NCBI GenBank assembly: GCA_949361645.1
Contig: OX442423.1
Location: forward strand, 4,811,505 to 4,875,504
Length of the DNA stretch: 64,000 nucleotides
From: Spongilla lacustris
Lineage: Eukaryota; Porifera; Demospongiae; Spongillida; Spongillidae
Reading direction: 5' to 3'
The stretch's first letter is position 1; each line of letters begins with the position of its first letter. Made by a program: the position numbers and the translations under genes. This document shows positions 11,901 to 24,693 of this stretch, one piece after another. Under the pieces are notes generated by a model. It had not been told where the DNA came from, searched no databases, and was given only the letters and a program-made list of their open reading frames with translations.

Positions 11901-14535
11901 TTAACAAAGACTTCCTTCTTTCCTACACCTAGCTTCCTGTCCCCTCTTGATCTTAAAATAATTCTCTGTGTTTCGTGTGTGAGTGTTGCTTATGATACTA
12001 CCTGTTGAGGACCCAGTATAGCTAACCCTATTTTTATTACTTGAACAAGACTTCCATCTTTCCTACCCCATCCTGTCCCCTCTTGATCTTAAAATAATTT
12101 TCTGTGTTTTCATGGTGTGTGAGTGTTACTTATGAGTACTACTAATTGAGGACCCAGTATAGCTAACCATCTTTTCATTGGTTAACCAAGACTTCCTTCT
12201 TTCCTACCCCTTCCTGTTCCCTCTTGATCTTTAAGAAAAAATTCTCGATGTTTGCCTGGTGTGTGAGTGTTGCTTATGAGTACTACCTGTTGAGGACCCA
12301 GTATAGCTAACCATCTTTTCATTGCTTAACCAAGGCTTCCTTTTTTCCAACCCCTTCCTGTCCCCTCTAGATCTTTAAATAATTCTCTGTGTTTGCATGG
12401 TGTGTGAGTGTTGCTTATGAGTACTACCTGTTGAGGACCCACTATAGCTATCCATCTTTTCATTGGTTAACCAAGGCTTCCTTCTTTCCTTCTTTAAATA
12501 ATTCTCTGTGTGAGTGTTGCTTATGACTACTAACTGTTGAGGGCCCAGTATAGCTAACCCTCTTTTTATTACTTGAACAAGACTTCCATCTTTCCTACCC
12601 ATCCTGTCCCCTCTTGATCTTAAAATAATTTTCTGTGTTTTCATGGTGTGTGAGTGTTGCTTATGAGTACTACCTATTGAGGACCCAGTATAGCTAACCA
12701 TATTTTCATTGGTTAACCAAGACTTCCTTCTTTCCCACCCCTTCCTGTTCCCTCTTGATCTTTAAAAAAAAATTCTCGGTGTTTGCCTGGTGTGTGAGTG
12801 TTGCTTATGAGTACTACCTGTTGAGGACCCACTATAGCTATCCATCTTTTCATTGGTTAACCAAGGCTTCCTTCTTTCCTACCCCTTCCTGTCCCCTCTT
12901 GATCTTTAAATAATTCTCTGTGTTTGCCTGGTGTGTGAGTGTTACTTATGAGTACTACCTGTTGAGGACCCAGTATAGCTATCCATCTTTTCATTGCTTA
13001 ACAAAGACTTCCTTCTTTCCTACACCTAGCTTCCTGTCCCCTATTGATCTTAAAATAATTCTCTGTGTTTCGTGTGTGAGTGTTGCTTATGAGTACTACC
13101 TGTTGAGGACCCAGTATAGCTAACCATCTTTTCATTGCTTAACCAAGGCTTCCTTCTTTCCTACCCCTTCCTGTCCCCTCTTGATCTAAAATAATTCTCT
13201 GTGTGAGTGTTGCTTATGAGTACTACCTGTTGAGGGCCCAGTATAGCTAACCCTATTTTTATTACTTGAACCAGACTTCCATCTTTCCTACCCCATCCTG
13301 TCCCCTCTTGATCTGAAAATAATTTTCTGTGTTTTCATGGTGTGTGAGTGTTGCTTATGAGTACTACCTATTGAGGACCCAGTATAGCTAACCATCTTTT
13401 CATTGCTTAACCAAGGCTTCCTTCTTTCCTACCCCTTCCTGTCCCCTCTTGATCTAAAATAATTCTCTGTGTGAGTGTTGCTTATGAGTACTACCTGTTG
13501 AGGGCCCAGTATAGCTAACCCTATTTTTATTACTTGAACCAGACTTCCATCTTTCCTACCCCTTCCTGTCCCCTCTTGATCTAAAGTAATTCTCCGGCTG
13601 TGTGAGTGTTGCTTATGAGTACTACCTGTTGAGGGCCCAGTATAGCTAACCCTATTTTTATTACTTGAACAAGACTTCCTTCTTTCCTACCCCATCCTAT
13701 TTCCTCTTGATTTTAAAATAATTCTCTGTGTTTGCCTGGTGTGTGAGTGTTACTTATGAGTACTACCTGTTGAGGACCCAGTATAGCTATGCATCTTTTC
13801 ATTGCTTAACCCAGGCTACAATCATTACTACCCCTTCCGGTCCCTTCTTGATCTTAAAATAATTCTCTGTTTGAGTGTTGTATATGAGTACTACCTGTTG
13901 AGGACCCAGTATAGCTAAGCATCTTTTCATTGGTTAACCAAGGCTTCCTTCTTTCGTACTGCTTCTTGTTCCCTATTGATCTTTTACAATTCTGTACATG
14001 TTTGTTGTGTGAGTGGTATAGCTAACCTTCTTTTAGTTCCTTAAACTAGGCTTCCTACTTTCCTACGGTCCCTTCCTATCCCCCTCGATCCTTCTCTTTG
14101 TATGATGCATGTGTGTTGCATATGAGTACTACCTGTTGAGGGCCCAGTATAGCTAACCATCTTTTCATTGCTTAACCAAGGCTTCCTTCTTTTCTACCCG
14201 TTCCTGTCCCCTCTATATCTTAAAATCCTAGGATGCAATTATCTGTGTTTGGTATAGGTGTTGCTTATGAGTACTACATGTAGTGTGCTGACTATTGTTT
14301 TAAAACCCTCTTTTCATTGCTTAGCCCAGGGTTTTTTTCTTTCCTGCCCCTCCCTCTCCCCTCATAATTCTCTGTGTTTCATGTGTGGGTGTTGCTTATG
14401 AGTACTGCCTGTTGAGGACCAAGCATAGCTAACCATCTTTTCATTGGTGAACCAAGGCTTCCTTCTTTCGTACTGCTTCTTGTTCCCTCTTGATCTCTAC
14501 ATGTTTGTTGTGTGAGTTGTATAGCTAACTTTCTT
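8941..14535 (+). repeat. Element A, left tandem-repeat array
   Basis: Dozens of degenerate units, each with gttgcttatgagtactacct, then gttgaggacccagtatagct, a pyrimidine-rich block (cttccttctttcctacccct) and ttgatcttaaaataattctc. Spacing is about 120-147 bp. A shorter variant (about 115 bp, with ctctacatgt and cggtcccttcctatccccct) is interspersed. A block at about 10910-11162 is duplicated at about 11580-11832, about 670 bp away. Open frames here are by-products of the repeat. Confidence 0.85.
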
Positions 14536-15885
14536 TTAGTTTGTGTGCTCTGATTTGTTGTTAAGTCAGGGTGTGCTTTAATGAATTTGCATTATGTTGC
14601 AATTGAGATATGAACGTACATGTAGTATTTAAAAGTCATTACAATTCTGTTATGTCTGTTATGTCTTTTAGTGAGCTACTATTATGGATTTTGCAGAATC
14701 AAGGGTCCTCTTGCTTGGCATAGTGGTGCTTGGCCTGTTAGAGGCTTTTTACAAACATGAAGGTGCCTAATTGGATTCATAAAAGACTAGGTTTTATATG
14801 AATTTGATTTGCATTGTTCCTTCTAGTGAGAGATGTTACTGATATGAGTTTACACCATCTGTCTTGTTTATCAGTCCTGTTTTGCCCAGCATAGGTGAAG
14901 GTTGGGTATCCATCCTTACATTTGAACTCACTGAATTTAGTGTCTTGGTTATGTGTAACTTACAGCTAGTCTCTGCATATGAAGATTCCAATACATATAC
15001 ACAATGTACGGGGATAATTGATGTTTTTAAGAGTTGTGTGCTTGCATGATGATGTCCCAGGTCATAGTGCTTGTGTGGATGGAGACTCTCTGCTTAAATA
15101 GTGTCAGGTGTGCTTTAATTTTCAACTCATAGCATAATGTAACGGATATACATGTAATTGTTCATTCTGTTGAAGGTGCTTACAAAAACTGCATTGATGT
15201 GAGGGTGTACTTTCATAGAAAATGTAAGTTGTGAGCTTCTAAACATGTACATTTAGTTCGTACATTTTGAAAGCAGGCACAATAATACATAACAAAAGGA
15301 GTGTAATGAAGTAGTGAGCCCATCTACATGTACCCATACTTTAGCACACTCATTATGACCTGAAAACTGATTCAAGGCCAAGTCTCGCAACATGATGCAT
15401 TAGAAATCTACATTAGCTGGAGGCTTGCAATATTAGTTCATGCTTTAAAATGAAAGTACACAACAGGTGTCTGTATAAAGACGAGAGCCTACCCATACAC
15501 AAGCAACAACAAAATTTTAACTAGATGCATGAATGATACTGATATCATAATGAAAATAACACCTCTTTTAAAAACAATCTACAGTTGTAATTATCTAACC
15601 TTACTTTTAAAGACACAAAGTGACACAGCTCTTTGCTCACAATGTTTTGAATGCTACATTACAACAATACACGTATGTACAAATCTTTGCGGATTACATT
15701 ACTAGATGCCGTCTTTAAAATTGCAATTATATCCAAACCTACAGGTGTATTTTATGCAGAGATTTTAATTTTATTAGTAATAACAAGCTCTTTAAAATAA
15801 AACACACCATCACTTAACACAGGTTTACACACCTCAAAAGCATGCACAATAATTTTGCTTCTTTTTGGATACTGATGAAAAGAGG
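14536..15885. repeat. Element A, central spacer
   Basis: Non-tandem 1.35 kb region between the arms. It is nearly identical to 46351-47680 in element B and lies in the same orientation. Its right half (about 15590-15780) resembles the outer zone of the right arm, for example ctaaccttacttttaaagac beside the arm's ctta(a)ccttactttcaaaga. The spacer may be a degenerate inner copy of the outer zones. I see no convincing gene. Confidence 0.75.
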
Positions 15886-18800
15886 GTTAGCTATACCGGG
15901 CCCTCAACAGTTAGTACTCATAAGCAACACTCACACAGAGAATTATTTTAAGATCAAGATCAGACAGGAAGGGGTACGAAAGAAGGAAGCCTTAGTTAAG
16001 CAATAAAAAGATGGTTAGTTATACTGGGCCCTCAACAGGTAGTACTCATAAGCAACACTCACAACCATACAAAGAGAAGGATCGAGGGGGATAGGAACGG
16101 ACTGTAGGAAAGTAGGAAGCCTAGTTTAAGGAACTAAAAGAAGGTTAGCTATACCACTCACACAACAAACATGTAGAGAATTGTAAAAGATCAAGAGGGA
16201 ACAAGAAGCAGTACAAAAGAAGGAAGCCTTGGTTAACCAATGAAAAGATGGTTAGCTATACTGGGTCCTCAACAGGTAGTACTCATAAGCAACACTCACA
16301 CACGAAACACAGAGAATTATTTTAAATTATAAAGGGTGAGGAAGGGGTAGGAAAAAAAAAACCCTGGGTTAAGCAATGAAAAGAGGGTTTTTAAACTATA
16401 TTCGGCCCTCTACATGTAGTACTCATAAGCAACACCGATACCAAACACAGAGAATTGCATGGTAGGATTTTAAGATCTAGAGGGGACAGGAAGGGGTGGG
16501 AAAGTAGGAAGCCTTGGTTAACCAATGAAAAGATGGTTAGCTATATTGGGCCCTCAACAGGTAGTACTCGTGAGCAACACTCACACACCATGCAAACACA
16601 GAGAATTATTTTAAGATCAAGAGGGGACAGTAAGGGGTAGTAAAGTTGGAAGCCTTGGTTAAGCAATGAAAAGATGGATAGCTATACTGGGAACTCAACA
16701 GGTAGTACTCATAAGCAACACTCACACACCAGAGAATTATTTTAAGATCAAGAGGGGACAGGACGCTAGGTGTAGGAAAGTCTTTGTTAACCAATGAAAA
16801 GATGGTTAGCTATACTGGGCCCTCAACAGGTAGTACTCATAAACAACACTCACGTATCACACAAAGAGAAGGATCGAGGGGGATAGGAAGGGACACCGTA
16901 GGAAAGAAGGAAGCCTAGTTTAAGGAACTAAAAGAAGGTTAGCCATACCACTCAAACAACAAACATGTAGAGAATTGTAAAAGATCAAGAGGGAACAAGA
17001 AGCAGTACGAAAGTAGGAAGCCTTGGTTAACCAATGAAAAGATAGTTAGCTGTACTGGGTCCTCAACAGGTAGTACTCATAAGCAACACTCACACACGAA
17101 ACACAGAGAATTATTTTAAATTATAAAGGGTAAGGAAGGGGTAGGAAAAAAAAAACCCTGGGTTAAGCAATGAAAAGAGGGTTTTTAAACTATATTCGGC
17201 CCTCTACATGTAGTACTCATAAGCAACACCGATACCAAACACAGAGATTTGCATGGTAGGATATTAAGATCTAGAGGGGACAGGAAGGGGTGGGAAAGTA
17301 GGAAGCCTTGGTTAACCAATGAAAAGATGGTTAGCTATATTGGGCCCTCAACAGGTAGTACTCGTAAGCAACACTCACATACCATGCAAACACAGAGAAT
17401 TATTTTAAGATCAAGAGGGGACAGTAAGGGGTAGTAAAGTTGGAAGCCTTGGTTAAGCAATGAAAAGATGGATAGCTATACTGGGCCCTCAACAGGTAGT
17501 ACTCATAAGCAACACTCACACACCAGAGAATTATTTTAAGATCAAGAGGGGACAGGACGCTAGGTGTAGGAAAGTCTTTGTTAACCAATGAAAAGATGGT
17601 TAGCTATATTGGGCCCTCAACAGGTAGTACTCATAAACAACACTCACGCATCACACAAAGAGAAGGATCGAGGGGGATAGGAAGGGACCGTAGGAAAGTA
17701 GGAAGCCTAGTTTAAGGAACTAAAAGAAGGTTAGCCATACCACTCAAACAACGAACATGTAGAGAATTGTAAAAGATCAAGAGGGAACAAGAAGCAGTAC
17801 GAAAGAAGGAAGCCTTGGTTAACCAATGAAAAGATGGTTAGCTATACTGGGTCCTCAACAGGTAGTACTCATAAGCAACACTCACACACCATGCAAACAC
17901 AGAGGGGACAGGAAGCTAGGTGTAGGAAAGAAGGAAGCCTTGGTTAACCAATGAAAAGATGCATAGCTATACTGGGCCCTCAACAGGTAGTACTCATAAG
18001 CAACACTCACACACCATGAAAACACAGAGAATTATTTTAAGATCAAGAGGAGACAGGATGGGGTAGGAACGAAGGAAGTCTTATTCAAGTAATATAAAGA
18101 GGGTTAGCTATACTGGGTCCTCAACAGGTAGTACTCATAAGTAACACTCACACACCATGCAATTAAGATCAAGAGGGGACAGGAAGCTAGGTGTAGGAAA
18201 GAAGGAAGTCTTTGTTAAGCAATGAAAAGATGGATAGCTATACTGGGTCCTCAACAGGTAGTACTCATACGCAACACTCACACAGAGAATGATTTTAAGA
18301 TCAAGAGGGGACAGGAAGGGGTAGGAAGTAGGAAGCCTTGGTTAACCAATGAAAAGATGGTTAGCTATACTGGGTCCTGATCAGGTAGTACTCATAAGCA
18401 ACACTTGCACACGAAACACAGAGAATTTTTTTTAAGATTATGAAGGGAGAGGAAGGGGCAGGACAGAAAAAAACCCCCCTGGGTTAAGCTATGAAAAGAG
18501 GGTTTTAAAACTATAGTCGGCCCTTTACATGTGGTACTCATAAACAACACCGATACCAAACACAGAGAATTGCATGGTAGGATTTTAAGATCTAGAGGGG
18601 ACAGGAAGGGGTGGGAAAGTAAGAAGCCTTGGTTAACCAATGAAAAAATGGTTAGCTATACTGGGTCCTCAACAGGTAGTACTCATAAGCAACACTCACA
18701 CACGAAACACAGAGAATTATTTAAAGATCAATAGGGGACAGGAAGGGGTAGGAAAGATGGAAGCCTTGGTTAAGCAATGAAAAAATGGTTAGCTATACTG

Positions 18801-20411
18801 GGTCCTCAACAGGTAGTACTTATAAGCAACAGTAACGCATCATACAAAGAGAAGGATCGAGGGGGATAGGAAGGGACCGTAGGAAAGAAGGAAGCCTAGT
18901 TTAAGGAACTAAAAGAAGGTTAGCTATACCACTCAAACAACAAACATGTAGAGAATTGTAAAAGATCAAGAGGGAACAAGAAGCAGTACGAAAGAAGGAA
19001 GCCTTGGTTAACCAATGAAAAGATGGTTAGCTATACTGGGTCCTCAACAGGTAGTACTCATAAGCAACACTCACACACCATGCAAACACAGAGAATTATT
19101 TTAAGATCAAGAGGGGACAGGAAGCTAGGTGTAGGAAAGAAGGAAGTCTTTGTTAAGCAATGAAAAGATGGATAGCCATACTGGGTCCTCAACAGGTAGT
19201 ACTCATAAGCAACACTCACACACCATGCAAACACAGAGAATTATTTTAAGATCAAGAGGGGACAGGAAGCTAGGTGTAGGAAAGAAGGAAGTCTTTGTTA
19301 AGCAATGAAAAGATGGATAGCCATACTGGGTCCTCAACAGGTAGTACTCATAAGCAACACTCACACACACCATAAAAACACAGAGAATTATTCTAAGATC
19401 AAGAGGAGACAGGATGGGGTAGGAAAGAAGGAAGTCTTGTTCAAGTAATAAAAAGAGGGTTAGCTATACTGGGCCCTCAACAGGTAGTACTCATAAGCAA
19501 CATTCAAACACCAGGCAAACACAGAGAATTATTTTAAGATCAAGAGGGGACAGGAAGCTAGGTGTAGGAAAGAAGGAAGTCTTTGTTAAGCAATGAAAAG
19601 ATGGATAGCTATACTGGGTCCTGAACAGGTTATACTCATAAGCAACACTCACACACGAAACACAGAGAATTATTTTAAGATCAAGAGGGGACAGGAAGCT
19701 AGGTGTAGGAAAGAAGGAAGTCTTTGTTAAGCAATGAAATGATTGATAGCTATAGTGGGTCCTCAACAGGTAGTACTCATAAGCAACACTCACACACCAG
19801 GCAAACACAGAGAATTATTTTTTAAAGTTCATGAGGGAACAGGAAGGCGTAGGAAAGAAGGAAGCCTTGGTTAAGCAATGAAAAGATGGTTAGCTATACT
19901 GGGTCCTCAACAGGTAGTACTCATAAGTAACACTCACACACCATGCAAACACAGAGAATTATTTTAAGATCAAGAGGGGACAGGAAGCTAGGTGTAGGAA
20001 AGAAGGAAGTCTTTGTTAAGCAATGAAAAGATGGATAGCCATACTGGGTCCTCAACAGGTAGTACTCATAAGCAACACACATACACACCATAAAAACACA
20101 GAGAATTATTTTAAGATCAAGAGGGGACAGGAAGCTAGGTGTAGGAAAGAAGGAAGTCTTGTTCAGGTAATAAAAAGAGGGTTAGCTATACTGGGCCCTC
20201 AACAGGTAGTACTCATAAGCAACACTCACACAGAGAATTATTTTAAGATCAAGGGGGGACAGGAAGGGGTAGATATAAAAAAAACCCCTGGGTTAAGCAA
20301 TAAAAAGATGGTTAGCTATACTGGGCCCGCAACAGTTTATACTCATAAGCAACACTCACGCATCAAATACAGAAAATTATTTGAAGACCAAGAGGAGACA
20401 GGATGGGGTAG
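15886..20411 (-). repeat. Element A, right tandem-repeat array
   Basis: Reverse-complement orientation of the left array (ctcaacaggtagtactcata, aagcaacactcacacacc). About 1 kb shorter than the left array. It holds a higher-order duplication: the segment at about 16299-17092 is repeated at about 17093-17886 with a 794-bp period, including a poly-A/accctggg variant. The outermost part mirrors the left array position for position. Confidence 0.85.
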
Positions 20412-22640
20412 GAAGGCACACTTTTATAAAAGCTAGGCTTGCAACTGGATACTGTTTGGCACTCCCTCAAATCTCAACAGGAGTCTCCTAATGCTCAAAC
20501 CAAGCAACAGCACGTATTATAATATGTGAACTACATGTAGCTAACAAAACATGATGCTTTCTTAAGACGTACAGCTGAATTCCCAAACATTTTACCCTTT
20601 TTATGCTACCACTAATTCGACACACAATTGCTCACAACATGGCGAAATAACACCACTCTTAAATCCATGCATCACAAAACCACTTGCAACATTAGTCGAT
20701 ACTAAAGTAATTCTTCAAATCACTCCTAGACATGGAAGCCTAGTATCCATGCTTAAACAACAGCACAGATTGTGATCTACATTTGTAGTAACTAGCTATA
20801 GGACTCATGACTTTATTAAGCACAACCTATCTTAAACAGCACTCTTCTTAGGTGCTTTAAAAAAAAGGATTTTTTGATTCATCTCTACTCGATCATCTAA
20901 TGGGTTGCAAAATTAGAAATTTAAGCACACTCTGCATGAAGGAACTCTTAAAGCAGAGGGTCTATATCCATAAGCAGCAGTTAGCACACATTATGGTAAG
21001 GAAATAGCTATATAAAATCACAACTTGTTGCAAGCAAATTCCATTACTGAAGCCATGAAATCACATAAATCAACCCTACCCTTACTTAAGCACACCATGA
21101 TATGGGAACTAGCTAACAGGCTTGCAAAGTAATACATTGACAATGCAACCATTAGTGGCTTGTCTAAGTCGTTAAAATTTTTTTGATCTGAGATGCCTTC
21201 TCTTACAACTTATCTAAAACCTTGTTGGAGGCTTGAAACATGTTGATCGATAGTCTACCAACCAGCACATAAGCAACAGCAAGAATTTTAAACAATGATG
21301 CAAAGCACACCTTTCTTTAAACGAAAACCGCAACATTCCCCAACATCTAAAACCTGCAGGTGTATTTTTAAACAGAGATTACCTTAACCTTACTTTCAAA
21401 GAAACAATAGACACAGCTAAAAGCTCACAGGTTTCCAAGCACATTCTTTAACATACACTATGATCCTCTTAAATAACATTCTTCCCTATCATAGTCCATA
21501 TTGCGCTTGCAACTTAATGTCAAAGGATGCTATTGCAAATTCCAAGTACCATAATCATTTTCTATACACAAAAGCTTGCAACATTATTAAACTACACCCT
21601 CATAAGGTTTCTAAGTCATCAAACTAGCTTTTTAAAGGTACATAACAAGAGTCTATTCTAAAGCAAAGCATCCACCAATATTTATGCACACACAGACATG
21701 ATTTGAAAACCAGCTAATAGGCTCATTTGTGTGCAACAACAAAAAAAAAAACAAAAAACAAGTCATCCTAATCATCCAAAAATTTCATTACTGAATGCCA
21801 TGAAATGAAATCACATAAATCAACCATACCCAGCTAACAGGCTTGCAAAGTAATACAATGAAAATGAAACCATCGTGCAGTGACTTGTCTAAGTCGTTAA
21901 AAAAAATTGATGTGGGATGCCTTCTCTTTAAAGAAAAAAAAACAATAACTTATCTAAAACCTAGCTGCACGCTTGAAACATTAGTCAGATACCTAAGAAT
22001 TTGATCGATAGTCTACCAACCAGTACATTTTTGCGTGTACTGTGTAATAACTTGCGCTTTAAGTTTAACGTGTGCGTCTCCGTTTCCTAACTCACAGAAT
22101 GGCATTTACATGTCAAATTCATATCAACCCGTAGTACCTGCCGCTCGGTTTAGTGCCTGTCTGTACGATAGTGCTAATTGGTGCGCACTACATCGGATGT
22201 AAACATGTTAATTGGCACTGACTCGTAACACCCACGAAGGAGGTGGGGCATTGCATTAAAAAGATCCGCCTCCGAATTGTATCACGTGATTGAGATTGGT
22301 TGTTTTATCACAGAATTAAGTCTTAGGACGAGGTCGTGTGCGCATGCGTACGCGAAGAGAAATAGGTAGAGGGTTGCAGTTTTAGTTGTGAATGTGAAAA
22401 AAATCCAATATTTTGAACGAAGCTTCACAATCGATACGTGAACACATACGAACTTTCAAAATCAGCTAATCTATTGTGCTTATTAAAATTAATTAGCATG
22501 ATTAATAATGTATCAATTAAAAGGATGGAAAAAAATTTGAGGAAACCGACCAACTCAGTTTCAAAATATGAGATTTTTTGCTTAATCCTATCAAAAGTTA
22601 TTCCCGTTCAAAAGCGTTGCGTTCTTTCGTAGACACCCTG
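20412..22640 (-). repeat. Element A, right outer zone
   Basis: Inverted counterpart of 6712-8940. It shares with that arm indels absent from element B, such as the uninterrupted ctcctagac junction near 20730 and the tctaagtcatcaaactagct segment near 21613. Confidence 0.8.
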
Positions 22641-22642
22641 TA

Positions 22643-23205
22643 GGATGATGATTACCACTTCACCACCCTGTTCACCACTAATCTCACTGATGGCGATGGC
22701 AATCTGAGCGTTGCTCGTCCATGCAGCCTGTCGGGCTTAGTTATAATTATCAGGACTTCTCCAATTGGCGCTTATACATGTATAATATGCATATGCGTAC
22801 CTTAATTGCTGAAAGCAATGTATTTGTTTACACAATGTGTACAGTCTGAAACTTGTATGTACATCATTCTGCTACTCGCTGACAGAGGTATGTGCCAGAA
22901 TGTGAATACATTCTGTCACAGACTGTAACAAAAATCTGAACCAGATTGGCAATTGCTATCATACCTGATACTGGCAAATTAACGCATTTGGTACGGAATG
23001 ATGGGAATATCATATCTGGTACAGTTTGTACCAATTTGGCTGTGTAGTACCGTGGCAATCGTCACGTGCCCATCAAGCAGTTATCTCGACCCGCAATTCA
23101 GCGCAAGCTGGACAACACTCTTTGACGATGATATTGATTCACTCGTGATAAAAAGACAACGCGTTGAAATATCATTCTTGTTTACAACCTCGAAATATCT
23201 TAGAA
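22643..23205. other. Intergenic sequence right of element A
   Basis: No recognised gene. The first 100 bp hold a minus-strand open frame that may continue across element A into 6545-6709. The rest contains only short frames in several phases, with no splice-supported exon. Confidence 0.3.
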
Positions 23206-24693
23206 CTAATCACGTGATTCACGTGATTTGGCCACGTTGCGCAATTATGAGGGTAGGCGTGAGCTGGAGAGCGAAGAAGAAGAAAGACTTACCATTTCTT
23301 TGCTCACGGGACCATCTGTAAGTGTATTGCGTGAGTTACTTATAAGCGAACTGACATTATCGTGAGAATTTAATCCGGCCGCAGTTTGAAGACGGGGATG
23401 TATTCGAGTCAGCAAATAGATTGTATCAGATTGTTGTGAACCGCGATTTCGACCAGGAAAGAAATATTCGGCAGCCATATAGTCTGAATGGCACCGATGG
23501 AATCGTACCATACATCGGAAGAGTGAAGCCATCAAGGTATGCCCGTATTTGAATACTAAGCGCGTTCATTATTGGAAATAGTAATAGGCAGCGCTGAGTC
23601 ATAGCATACATCGCTCATGTACCTAACCAGCGTTTTAGGGTGTGATCGGCATGGGTTCAAATAACGTCTCTTGCAAGTTTCGTTGCCTACTTATTCCAAC
23701 TAATCATGTATTATCAGTGGCATGATTTGAAGGTAATGTGATTGGATTGAACGCAGGCCCAGAAGCTCCCAAACAATGAAAATGGAGCCATATGAACTCC
23801 ACCATTTTTGCTAACGAAGGTTTGATGCTTATTTTTGATTGGTTTTATCAAATAATTTCTCCAGTCTGGAATTAAGCCTTTGTACTACCATTGTGACTAG
23901 TTGCAGTGAAGCCATGCCAAATCAAGTTCTGCAACAGGAAATTACTTCACATCTAGGAGTTGCAGCACAAGACAGAGTTGGTGGTGCTGGATCATTTGAA
24001 GGCATCTATTTGAACATGTCGGAGTAGTGAAAAATAACCAGAAGTGGTTTCCAATGGTAGATGCATTCATAACAGGTTTTGCATCTTGTTGCTTTAAAAT
24101 CACTGCTAACTCCTTGCTTCAAGGGGAATGAGTCTCCGATGTCAATTGGGACAACTAACGTACCAGAAGAAGACAGTTTTGAATTAGACGTAAGCTAAAC
24201 GCTTGGCTTATTTTTTATATTTAGCACACTCCACAGATTTCAAGCCACAACACGTCATCGTCTGTTAAGGTATTTTGTGTTTGTGAAATTATTATTTCTT
24301 GCAGGTTCACCAGCAAATCCTCCTGGTTGTGCTGACGCTCAGCCACAGGTTAATACTTGTGTACTTGAAAATGTTCTTACAACCTTTACTTTCATAGTTC
24401 ATATCAGCTCAAGCAGGAAGGAGACAAAAATACCAACACGCATATCCATGCAGAAGCTAAGAGAGCACCCCACCTACAATTGTCAAAAGAGGTATGCTGG
24501 AGAGACATTGGTATTACTCAGCCTGATAGCAATCATGCTTTTTTTCTTCTAGCTGACAAATGCTGTGGTCTGTGACAATGCCATACATGTCAATGGTGTA
24601 GAAACAGATCAACTTGGAATGCCATGCCCAAGCAAGAAGGCTTCATTGTTACGAGAACTGCTGGGTAACACACTAGTGGAGGATCGAGTGTAA
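23206..24693 (+). CDS. Unrecognised multi-exon gene candidate
   Basis: Three exons join in phase. The first is an upstream piece ending at 23317 (ccatct|gtaagt) with an acidic ELESEEEERLT stretch. The second is 23385-23536 (ccgcag| ... catcaag|gtatg), which encodes FEDGDVFESANRLYQ and NGTDGIVPYIGRVKPS. The third starts at 23907 and stops at 24027. Further exon-like blocks with good splice signals follow: 24124-24189, 24305-24348, 24417-24491, and 24553-24693 ending in TAA. They could be alternative 3' exons or a neighbouring gene; a one-base change near 24010 would be needed to link them in frame. No clear start codon was found: the first exon frame has a stop near 23204. I recognise no domain. 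A minus-strand frame (23245-23535) overlaps and is the alternative. Confidence 0.4.

Larger units (their letters stand above)
6712..22640. mobile_element. Giant palindromic (foldback) element A, 15.9 kb
   Basis: The segment begins CAGGGTGTCTACGAAAGAAC and ends with its reverse complement. TA lies immediately outside at 6710-6711 and 22641-22642. A TA target with CAGGGTG ends fits the IS630/Tc1/mariner group, by inference only. The two arms are reverse complements over many kilobases: matching features satisfy left + right = 29352 from the termini in to about 9861/19491. Each arm has a 2.2 kb non-tandem outer zone and a long tandem array of roughly 120-147 bp units. A 1.35 kb spacer lies in the middle. 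I see no transposase, so it is probably non-autonomous. A near twin, element B, lies at 37909-54033. Confidence 0.85.

Noticed and set aside
9544..19808. Frames repeating CVSVAYEYYLLRTQYSYPSFH in both arrays of A and B
   Set aside because: Direct translation of the tandem unit; length and phase change with unit number, and mirrored copies occur in each arm.
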